NCBI GenBank assembly: GCA_026391255.1
Contig: JAPLDU010000001.1
Coordinates: 42,901 to 106,900 of the forward strand
DNA length: 64,000 nt
Source: Bacteroidia bacterium
GTDB lineage: Bacteria > Bacteroidota > Bacteroidia > Bacteroidales > JAPLDU01
Reading direction: 5' to 3'
This document shows positions 42,667-50,409 of this stretch, piece by piece (positions within the stretch are counted from its first letter, which is position 1; each line of letters opens with the position of its first letter). The notes beneath the pieces are model-generated. The model had not been told where the DNA came from and did no database searches. It worked only from the letters and a program-made list of their open reading frames with translations. The position numbers and the translations under genes were made by a program.

Positions 42667-42742
42667 GTATATTAATTTATATATATAGATTTATAAATAT
42701 TTGCAATGTTACAAAGTATATAAATGCTTTAAAAATTATATA

Positions 42743-42758
42743 TGTGCTTTATATCACA
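42743..42758 (-). promoter_or_regulatory. Candidate Crp/Fnr-family operator upstream of dsrE2
   Basis: Minus strand TTGTGATATAAAGCACATAT; 18/20 identical to the palindromic site at 48438-48453. Confidence 0.6.
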
Positions 42759-42773
42759 ACACAATGTGCAATT

Positions 42774-43946
42774 TTACACATTGCGATTTTTGCCAATAGC
42801 AGCAATATCTGCAAGGGCATTTATTGCCGTATCGATATGATCCTCAGTATTAAATGGCCCTATACTTAACCTGACAGTACCATGAATTTTATCAGTTCCA
42901 AGCAATTCATGAACCATTGGCGCACACTGGAGTCCGGTTCGTACTGCAATATTGTAATCTACGTCAAGTAAAGTACCCACATCGCCTGAGTCGAAGCCTT
43001 TGATGTTCAGACTCAGAACAGGATTATGGTGGATTATACTTCCTGCGCAATAAATAGTTATGTTCTCAATATTCTGCAGACCATTTAGAAGTTTGTTCCA
43101 AAGAGCCATCTCGTGGTCATGCAGTTTATCAATCCCTCTTTCTAGTATCCATTTAACACCTGCATTAAGTCCTGCAACCCCAAGTATATTAAGTGTACCA
43201 CATTCAAGTCGGTATGGATATTCATCGAGGTGTGTTTTTTGAGCAGAACGAACCCCGGTTCCACCGTAGCGCGAATGGCGCACATTTACTCCTTCCATTA
43301 CGTATGAACCGCCTATTCCTGTCGGCCCCATCAGGCATTTATGTCCTGTGAACACAATTATATCAATTCCCATTTTTTTCATGTCGATAGGTATTGCTCC
43401 GGCGCTCTGGCTTGAATCTACTACAAACAGAACTCCATGTTCTTTACATATCTTACCAATTTCCTCAAGGGGTTGAATTGTTCCTATCACATTTGAACAA
43501 TGGTTCACAACTACCATTTTTGTATTAATGCGTAAGGCCTTTTTTATATCGTCAGGTTCGACGTAACCTTGTGAATCAAATGGGATGTAGGTCACATTTA
43601 TTATTTTATCAAGGCTTAAATGATATAATGGCCGCAGTACTGAATTATGTTCGAGCATGGTTGTCACCACGTGGTCACCTGGCTCAGCAAGCCCCTGCAA
43701 AATCATATTTAGTGAATCGGTGGCATTATAACTAAATGTAAGGCGGTTCGGGTCATCTCCGTTAAAAAGACCGGTAAGCAGTTTCCTGGTTTCCTGTACA
43801 AGGCTTTCTGTTTCAATTGCAGCATCAAACCCGGAACGACCATGGTTAACACCATGCTCACGGTAAAACTTGCACATGAAATCGTACACAAAATCAGGTT
43901 TTGGGAATGTTGTAGCTGAATTATCCAGGTAAATCAGATTGCTCAT
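42774..43946 (-). CDS. Cysteine desulfurase-like class V aminotransferase
   Basis: IYLDNSATTFPKP, VVDSSQSAG, FTGHKCLMGPTGIGG (PLP Lys), VRTGLQCAP (candidate catalytic Cys). Confidence 0.88.
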   Translation of the reverse strand: MSNLIYLDNSATTFPKPDFVYDFMCKFYREHGVNHGRSGFDAAIETESLVQETRKLLTGLFNGDDPNRLTFSYNATDSLNMILQGLAEPGDHVVTTMLEHNSVLRPLYHLSLDKIINVTYIPFDSQGYVEPDDIKKALRINTKMVVVNHCSNVIGTIQPLEEIGKICKEHGVLFVVDSSQSAGAIPIDMKKMGIDIIVFTGHKCLMGPTGIGGSYVMEGVNVRHSRYGGTGVRSAQKTHLDEYPYRLECGTLNILGVAGLNAGVKWILERGIDKLHDHEMALWNKLLNGLQNIENITIYCAGSIIHHNPVLSLNIKGFDSGDVGTLLDVDYNIAVRTGLQCAPMVHELLGTDKIHGTVRLSIGPFNTEDHIDTAINALADIAAIGKNRNV

Positions 43947-44095
43947 TTTGCTGGCATTTATATTAATTTTAGAATTACGATTTACGAATATAATAATATG
44001 ATATTTAATGGATTAAACAATATTTATGTAATAAATAAATTTCGGTTTAATATTATTAAAAATTGACTATTTGTGGGAGAATTAATCTTGAGTTT

Positions 44096-45394
44096 TCAGA
44101 AATTAGTTTTATGGGGAATAATAGCTTCCGCTACTATTTCGGCCATGGTCATCAATTTTATTCCAAGTTTATAATAAATGTTAACCTGTGTAAGCTGGTC
44201 GATACAATTGTGGCATGGAGTCACGACAATTTTGGCTCCTGTTTGCCTTATCTGTTCAGCTTTTATTACGGCTGCTTTCATCCGTCGCTCATTGAACTCG
44301 CTCATGGCAAGCTGACCGCCGCCTCCTCCACAGCAGAAATTATCAATTCCGTGAGGCTCCATTTCTATAAATTGTTTTACGAACTGTTTCAGAATATATC
44401 TTTGCTCGTTAATTACACCACCATTTCTAACCAGGTTACACGGGTCGTGAATCGTAACCGGTACTTTAATTTTATCAGGGTCGAGATTTATACGGCCTTT
44501 GCGGATATAATCAGCAATGCACTCAACCGAACTTATCACTTTGAACGGAAATTGCTGCTTAAGGTAATTCGGAGCCTCCCAGCGAAATGCCCTTGTACCA
44601 TGTCCGCATTCTGCAAGCACCAGCGTGTTGCAATCAAGATGTTTCATTTCTTTTCGCAACCGTTCTGCAATAATAGCTGCCTCTTTGTTGTTACCTGAAA
44701 AATATGCATAATTGGTCACATCGTACATTTCTGATGACAATGTCCAGCTTTCGCCGGCGAAATAAAATATTTTTGCCATTGCTGAAATCGACAACGGATA
44801 AAATTTGGGTTCCCTTGGATTAAGTGTATACAAAATTTCTTTTCGTTTTTCATTAACCGGAATACGTGAAAGGGGATCACCTGTCTCATCCATCAGTTCC
44901 TCTTCCATCCATTTAATAGTATCAAGAAATTCTGTTAAAGGGATACTCATATTATTTCCGCTTTCCAGCGCTGCATTCACCGTCGATTGCAATGTTGCAG
45001 GAACAAAGCCCATTTCGGAAAGCATTGTCCTTCCCAGGCGGACAAGGTATGGTACATCAACACCGGTTGAGCAATGCATAGAACATCTGCCGCACATGGT
45101 ACAAGCTCCAAAGAGCAGATCGGTCATCTCTGATGCAAATTCGCCGTTCAGTTCTCTTGCATTTACCAGCTTTGGAAACACTTTTCCCTGCCATGTGCAG
45201 TAACGCCTGTATACAGATGTTACAAGATCGGCTTTCCTGCCTGGCATGAACCGCTCATCTTTTGTGGCCAGATAAAAAAAACAGCTTTCCGCACAAAGAC
45301 CACAGTGCACACAACTGTTCATATTTGTAATCATCCTGCTGTCTGGATGATTATTAAATATCCCGGGTTTTATTTTTGGTGTATTTCCCTGCAT
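44096..45394 (-). CDS. DsrK/HdrD-like Fe-S oxidoreductase
   Basis: CVHCGLCAESC, CTMCGRCSMHC; CCG-type motifs HDPCNLVRNGG and NFCCGGGGGQLAM...VTPCHNCIDQL. Confidence 0.87.
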   Translation of the reverse strand: MQGNTPKIKPGIFNNHPDSRMITNMNSCVHCGLCAESCFFYLATKDERFMPGRKADLVTSVYRRYCTWQGKVFPKLVNARELNGEFASEMTDLLFGACTMCGRCSMHCSTGVDVPYLVRLGRTMLSEMGFVPATLQSTVNAALESGNNMSIPLTEFLDTIKWMEEELMDETGDPLSRIPVNEKRKEILYTLNPREPKFYPLSISAMAKIFYFAGESWTLSSEMYDVTNYAYFSGNNKEAAIIAERLRKEMKHLDCNTLVLAECGHGTRAFRWEAPNYLKQQFPFKVISSVECIADYIRKGRINLDPDKIKVPVTIHDPCNLVRNGGVINEQRYILKQFVKQFIEMEPHGIDNFCCGGGGGQLAMSEFNERRMKAAVIKAEQIRQTGAKIVVTPCHNCIDQLTQVNIYYKLGIKLMTMAEIVAEAIIPHKTNF

Positions 45395-45410
45395 TTCCCT
45401 GAGGTCATAT

Positions 45411-46055
45411 TTATTTTTCGTTTACCGGTGGCCATACTCCGCGTCTTCCAAAGAAAAGCCCGAGATGATAACGGGCTGCAAAGAAATATACGGCATGTTT
45501 AAGCTTTCCTACCGGAAAATAAAGGAAAAGCAAACCTGAAACAATGAAATATGTAAAGTATGCAGATGAAAAATTAAGTACAATGACTGTTGTTACCTGA
45601 AAACCTGTAACAAGGATATTGGAAATGTAATCATCAGGATTTGATAATTTGCGCATCCTGGAATTGGTCATCCTTTTTATCAGAATTCCGATTCCACACA
45701 GGGCAGACGAGACCAGCACAATTGATGTAATAAAAATAACAGGTTCTGAAGGTGATAACTGCAGCCAGATGAAAGGGAAAAAAATAAGCGACAGGAATGT
45801 TCCGGCATGATAGATAATGCCTGCGGCATATGTTGGGAGATGCAAAAATGCTGTTTCTTTTCTTGCCGGGTTCATTGATGAAGTATAGGCGTACCTGATA
45901 CTTTCAGAAATGTTGCCGGCTGGTACTGAAAAGTCCTCAGGACGGCCAGGAGTAACAAGCCGGATTATCAACCGAAGGCAGGTTATACAGGCTAACACAG
46001 GCGGAATTATTGCAACCCAGTAATACCATTTCATAGCACGGATAGTTAAACGCAA
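45411..46055 (-). CDS. DsrM-like cytochrome b-type membrane subunit
   Basis: Hydrophobic helices with His (IIYHAGTFLSLIFFPF; KLKHAVYFFAARYHLGLFFGRRGVWPP) and position next to DsrK/DsrC. Confidence 0.78.
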   Translation of the reverse strand: MRLTIRAMKWYYWVAIIPPVLACITCLRLIIRLVTPGRPEDFSVPAGNISESIRYAYTSSMNPARKETAFLHLPTYAAGIIYHAGTFLSLIFFPFIWLQLSPSEPVIFITSIVLVSSALCGIGILIKRMTNSRMRKLSNPDDYISNILVTGFQVTTVIVLNFSSAYFTYFIVSGLLFLYFPVGKLKHAVYFFAARYHLGLFFGRRGVWPPVNEK

Positions 46056-46363
46056 CCGTCAGGTTTAGGTAATCCTGCGACGCGGCATGCCCCGCGGGCA
46101 GGGCCAAGAGGAAATAACTCATATATCTCACGGAGTTTTAGTCCTGTTTGCTGGCAGATTACACGTATCATAGGCGCCATTCCTGTTTCTTCCCAACTTT
46201 TACGAATGATTCTGACAATTGCCCAATGTTTTTCATTTAATTCGGTAATGCCGTCGTATCCGGCAAATAACCGTGCTACTTCATCATTCCAAATGTCAGG
46301 CGTAAGTAAGAAACCATCACCATCAATCTCAAAATTTCTACCTTCAATTTCAATGCTTGGCAT
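46046..46363 (-). CDS. dsrC: DsrC-family sulfur carrier protein with both C-terminal cysteines
   Basis: EIDGDGFLLTPDIWNDEVARLFA..., C-terminus FPLGPARGACRVAGLPKPDGCV. Confidence 0.9.
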   Translation of the reverse strand: MPSIEIEGRNFEIDGDGFLLTPDIWNDEVARLFAGYDGITELNEKHWAIVRIIRKSWEETGMAPMIRVICQQTGLKLREIYELFPLGPARGACRVAGLPKPDGCV

Positions 46364-46374
46364 AATTCGTTATT

Positions 46375-47862
46375 TTATAAAATAAACCATGATTCAACTT
46401 GTATCGATGATCTGTCTTTTCTTTTATTAACAAATTCATTGGTTCGCCTGTCATATTCATAATCCCTGCCCCATTCATCATAATGATTCCGTATCTGCCT
46501 GATTGCATCGATAATGTAAATCACATCTGTATCAGACATAGTCGGGTGAAGCGAAATTCTAACCCATCCCGGCTTTTCTGACAGGTCGCCAGCATTTATC
46601 TTACCTGTGATTTTTCGTGATTTTTCATAGCTGACATCAAGCAGGTAATGTCCGTATGTTCCGGCACATGCACATCCGCCCCTTGACTGAATTCCAAACC
46701 GGTCACTCAGTGACTTAACGATCAGGTTATAATGGATACCGGGAATATAAAATGAGATAACACCAAGACGGTCTTTAATATGATCAGCAAGTATATGAAT
46801 ATCAGGTACTGATTGCAATTCCCTGAAAGCAATATTAACCAGTTGATCTTCCCTTTCATGAATTTTTGAAGTATTCATTTTGTTTTTTAAATCAATACAC
46901 AGGGCTGTCTTGATTGCTTGCAGAAAACCAGGGGTACCGCCGTCTTCACGAATCTCAATATTATCAATGAATTTATATTCACCCCAGCGATTAGTCCAGT
47001 CAACTGTGCCGCCCCCCGGTTGGTCAGGTGATTTGTTATTGTATAGTTCTGAATCAAAGATAAGAACTCCTGATGCCCCGGGACCACCCAAAAATTTATG
47101 TGGTGAAAAGAAGATGGCATCAAGTTTTTCCCGTGGGTCATCCGGATGCATATTAATATCATCATATGGAGCTGAGGCAGCAAAGTCAATAAAAGCAAGG
47201 CCTCCGTATTCATGCATCAAGCGGGCCATTTCATGATAGGGAGTACGAATACCTGTAACATTTGAACAAGCGGAGAATGATCCGATCTTACGCTTCCTGT
47301 CTTTGAATTTTTTCAGTGCATCTTCCAGTTTGTTCAGATCAACAAGCATATCTTCTCCTGGCTCGACTACCACCACATCTGCGGATGTCTCGTACCAGGT
47401 GGTCTGATTGGAGTGATGTTCCATATGAGTGACGAATATCACAGGTTTTTCTGTTTCCCTGAGACATTTACTGTGTAATATATCTCCGCAAAGTTTTAAT
47501 CCGAGGATTCTCTGAAATTTAACTACAGCTCCTGTCATGCCAAATCCGGTCGTCAGGATAACATCATCAGCGTTGGCATTTACATGTTCTTTAATCTTTT
47601 TATGGGCAAGATGGTAGGCCTGTGTCATCAGCTTCCCGGTTTCACTGGTTTCAGTGTGTGTGTTACCGATGAATGGACCGATATGTTCAGTGATCATTTC
47701 TTCAATAGGCCTGTATAAACGACCACTTGCAATCCAGTCGGCATAGACCATTTTCACCCTGCCATATGGAGTCTGGTAATACTGGTCAATACCAATGATA
47801 TTATTGCGAAATGTACTGAAGTATTGCTCTGAATGGACTATTTCTTTGTCTGTAAGGAACAT
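46375..47862 (-). CDS. Class V aminotransferase / cysteine desulfurase-like protein
   Basis: VILTTGFGMTGA, FIDFAASAPYDD, FFSPHKFLGGPGASG (PLP Lys), SRGGCACAGTYGHYLL. Confidence 0.85.
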   Translation of the reverse strand: MFLTDKEIVHSEQYFSTFRNNIIGIDQYYQTPYGRVKMVYADWIASGRLYRPIEEMITEHIGPFIGNTHTETSETGKLMTQAYHLAHKKIKEHVNANADDVILTTGFGMTGAVVKFQRILGLKLCGDILHSKCLRETEKPVIFVTHMEHHSNQTTWYETSADVVVVEPGEDMLVDLNKLEDALKKFKDRKRKIGSFSACSNVTGIRTPYHEMARLMHEYGGLAFIDFAASAPYDDINMHPDDPREKLDAIFFSPHKFLGGPGASGVLIFDSELYNNKSPDQPGGGTVDWTNRWGEYKFIDNIEIREDGGTPGFLQAIKTALCIDLKNKMNTSKIHEREDQLVNIAFRELQSVPDIHILADHIKDRLGVISFYIPGIHYNLIVKSLSDRFGIQSRGGCACAGTYGHYLLDVSYEKSRKITGKINAGDLSEKPGWVRISLHPTMSDTDVIYIIDAIRQIRNHYDEWGRDYEYDRRTNEFVNKRKDRSSIQVESWFIL

Positions 47863-47939
47863 AATGATTTCAGGGAATATCTTTTGCAGATGTTAGATTG
47901 AAAAATATAAGTCAAATAACCCATTAGCTTGATAATCAG

Positions 47940-48269
47940 CTAAGGGCAACAGCAATAATTTGATTCCCTGTGAAGATATTCTGCCAGAAAATGAATGACA
48001 GCCTTAGTAATGATCTGATCATCAGAATTTATGATCTCTTTATTTTTTAAATTTAACTGCTGGCGGTATTTATCTTCAATTTCCTTTACTAAAATCCCAT
48101 CGCAATCAGTTATGTTATCATCTGAAATCCCGGGGTTTCCTGAAATGTTCCAGCGTAACTGCTGCTCAGTGATCTCACCTGATTTGATTGTAAGGATGAG
48201 AAACCCTTTGGCAGACCCAAAGTTGCGTGTCATCATCAACCCATCATCAGTCGGAATGGCTAATTTCAT
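47940..48269 (-). CDS. NifX/NifB-like (dinitrogenase FeMo-cofactor) domain protein
   Basis: MKLAIPTDDGLMMTRNFGSAKGFLILTIKSGEI...DCDGILV; start chosen at MKLAIP rather than 48410. Confidence 0.75.
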   Translation of the reverse strand: MKLAIPTDDGLMMTRNFGSAKGFLILTIKSGEITEQQLRWNISGNPGISDDNITDCDGILVKEIEDKYRQQLNLKNKEIINSDDQIITKAVIHFLAEYLHRESNYCCCP

Positions 48270-48437
48270 ATATTTCAGATTATTGGTTAATAAACAAATA
48301 TCACTTTTACAAAAGTACTCAGTAATAGTGCTGTAGGAGGTAAAGGAAATGTGATTATAACTATAATAGGTTGTGAGAGATGACCTGATATTATATACGT
48401 AAATACACATACATATATGACTATGTAATTAATAAAT

Positions 48438-48453
48438 TGTGATATATATCACA
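48438..48453. promoter_or_regulatory. Crp/HcpR-type operator palindrome
   Basis: TGTGATATATATCACA, perfect 16-bp dyad TGTGA-N6-TCACA just upstream of the Crp/Fnr gene and near TAAGTTTG / TACTTTTG -7 boxes. Confidence 0.75.
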
Positions 48454-48475
48454 TATTGTCATTTTCTAAGTTTGC

Positions 48476-49204
48476 ATGATTACTTTTGCAACAACAAAAA
48501 CTCCGATGTTTGAATTTGAGAATAAAAAGACAACGTGTCCTGATTGTAAGGATAAATCCTGTGCAGCTGCCATCCTGAGCAGGGAAGAGCTTGAAATGAT
48601 CAACTTTAACAGCCATGAGAGTGTGGTCAAGAAAGGAGAAATCATCCTTCATGAAGGTTCTCTGACTTCTCATATTATATACCTGAAGAGCGGGCTTGCC
48701 AAGGAGTTTGTAAAACCCACACCTGAGTCAGAGCAGATACTGTCCATCGTAAAAGAACATACCTATTTAGGTTTGTCCTCTTTATTTGGTGACAGGATCA
48801 ATCACTATTCCTATTCGGCACTGGAAGATGTAAAGGTGTGCTATATTGATATTGCAGTTTTTATCAATCTGGTCAGGAAGAACGGAAATTTTGCATATGA
48901 AATATTGGTATCGGTGAGTCGTGACAGCCTGAACAATTTTCACAGGTTTATCAATCAACTGCATAAAAAGATTTATGGTCGTGTAGCTGATGGGATTCTG
49001 TATTTCTCCAGGATCATTTACGAAAATACCACCTTCTCCCTTCCCATGTCAAGGCAGGAATTTGCTGATCTGATTGGTGTATCGAGGGAAAGCGCCACCA
49101 GGGTGCTCATTAAATTCAAGGATGAGGGGATCATCAATATTAAAGGCCACCTGATTGAAATAAACAAGGTGGAATTACTCGAACAGATCAGCAGGAAAGG
49201 TTGA
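48476..49204 (+). CDS. Crp/Fnr-family regulator with Fnr-like cysteines
   Basis: cNMP-fold and HTH MSRQEFADLIGVSRESATRVLIKFKDEG; N-terminal CPDCKDKSC and central VCYI. True start may be ATG 48506. Confidence 0.9.
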   Translation: MITFATTKTPMFEFENKKTTCPDCKDKSCAAAILSREELEMINFNSHESVVKKGEIILHEGSLTSHIIYLKSGLAKEFVKPTPESEQILSIVKEHTYLGLSSLFGDRINHYSYSALEDVKVCYIDIAVFINLVRKNGNFAYEILVSVSRDSLNNFHRFINQLHKKIYGRVADGILYFSRIIYENTTFSLPMSRQEFADLIGVSRESATRVLIKFKDEGIINIKGHLIEINKVELLEQISRKG

Positions 49205-49239
49205 TATTAATTAATATTACTTCAAATCCATGATAAAAT

Positions 49240-49935
49240 TCAGCCTGTTTTACTGATTTTTTCAAGCCTTGTTTTATCAATAATCACAATGTCTTTTTCT
49301 CTGAGGCTGATCACAGAATCTTTCTCAAGTCCTTTAAGCAGCTTTACAGTACTTTCGGTTGATATACCTGCAAAGTCGGCAATATCCTTTCTTGAAAGTA
49401 GTTGGAAAATCTCCGGATTTCCGGCCTTTAATTGATTAATATAAAGCAAAGTATCAGCCAAACGACCATTCATTTGTTTAAACAGAACATTTTGCAAAGA
49501 GTGAAACAGGTTTGTGTTTTGTTCACAATATCGTTTTATGATATTGAATCCAAACAGTCCATTTTGCTTTACCACTTCTTCAATAGCTTCCTTTTCAACT
49601 AAGTAAGCCTGGCATTCTGTAAGGCATACAGCCGAATAATTATAGGTGTTCTTTAAAAAAACAGATGACAAACCGACAAATTCACCTTTAGTTATGATCT
49701 TCAGGTTATAACTTTTATCATGTTCACTTTCAATATACTGTTTGACAAATCCGTGAATGATAAACAATATGTATGATGCAAAGACTCCCTGTTTGGTCAG
49801 AGTATCCCCTTTCCTGAAAAGCACCTGTGTCTTGCTTTTTCTGACAAGTTCCGCCTCGTCAGACGAAAGCATCTGAAAGCATGGAGCCTGTATGTCACAA
49901 ATGAAATCGTGATTGGTTTCGACTATTGTCTTCAT
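49240..49935 (-). CDS. Crp/Fnr-family regulator (second)
   Basis: FRKGDTLTKQGVFASYILFIIHGFVKQYIE...; HTH LSRKDIADFAGISTESTVKLLKGLEKD. Confidence 0.88.
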   Translation of the reverse strand: MKTIVETNHDFICDIQAPCFQMLSSDEAELVRKSKTQVLFRKGDTLTKQGVFASYILFIIHGFVKQYIESEHDKSYNLKIITKGEFVGLSSVFLKNTYNYSAVCLTECQAYLVEKEAIEEVVKQNGLFGFNIIKRYCEQNTNLFHSLQNVLFKQMNGRLADTLLYINQLKAGNPEIFQLLSRKDIADFAGISTESTVKLLKGLEKDSVISLREKDIVIIDKTRLEKISKTG

Positions 49936-50034
49936 TAAAATTTACCAGATTATTTGAATGGTAAAATTAATCTAAATCAATAAATAAGTTGTCGCATTTC
50001 AATGGGATAGTTGTTGCCATATACACGAAACTGC

Positions 50035-50065
50035 TTTGTAATAAATTAATTAGCCGGTACTTTTG
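50035..50065 (+). promoter_or_regulatory. Bacteroidetes-type promoter upstream of the Trx-like/TrxB/Trx operon
   Basis: TTTG (50035-50038) - 19 nt - TACTTTTG (50058-50065). Confidence 0.7.
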
Positions 50066-50101
50066 AGCCGTATTTAATTATTCACATTAAAATTTAAAAA
50101 T

Positions 50102-50398
50102 ATGTTGTACACTAATTTAAAACACATCGAATCGGTATCTGAACATGCTAAGGTAATCAGTGAAAATGATAATGTCATGATAGTTTGCGGTCGTATGGGA
50201 CCCATGTGTATCCCTGTTTATGGGATTGCTGAAGAACTTGAGGAAGAATATTCCCATGTAAAATTCTGTGATTTGGAATTTGATAACCCTGCATCGTCTG
50301 TTATCCGCAATTTGCCTGAAGTACGCGGTTTTATGGGTATTCCATTTACCATATATTATTACACAACAGGTAATCACCATTCTGAAGGAATACTTTAA
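50102..50398 (+). CDS. Thioredoxin-like protein with CGRMGPMC motif, apparently truncated by frameshift
   Basis: NVMIVCGRMGPMCIPVYGIAEELEEEYSHVKFCDLEFDNPASSVIRNLPEVRGFMGIPFTIYY then abnormal tail; see finding. Confidence 0.7.
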   Translation: MLYTNLKHIESVSEHAKVISENDNVMIVCGRMGPMCIPVYGIAEELEEEYSHVKFCDLEFDNPASSVIRNLPEVRGFMGIPFTIYYYTTGNHHSEGIL

Positions 50399-50409
50399 AG
50401 TTCCGGTCA

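Noticed and set aside
42765-42780. TGTGCAATTTTACACA as a third Crp-type operator
   Set aside because: Only an imperfect TGTG-N8-CACA match, overlapping the 3' end of the desulfurase gene, and it lacks the extended TTGTGATATA..CACATAT similarity of the other two.
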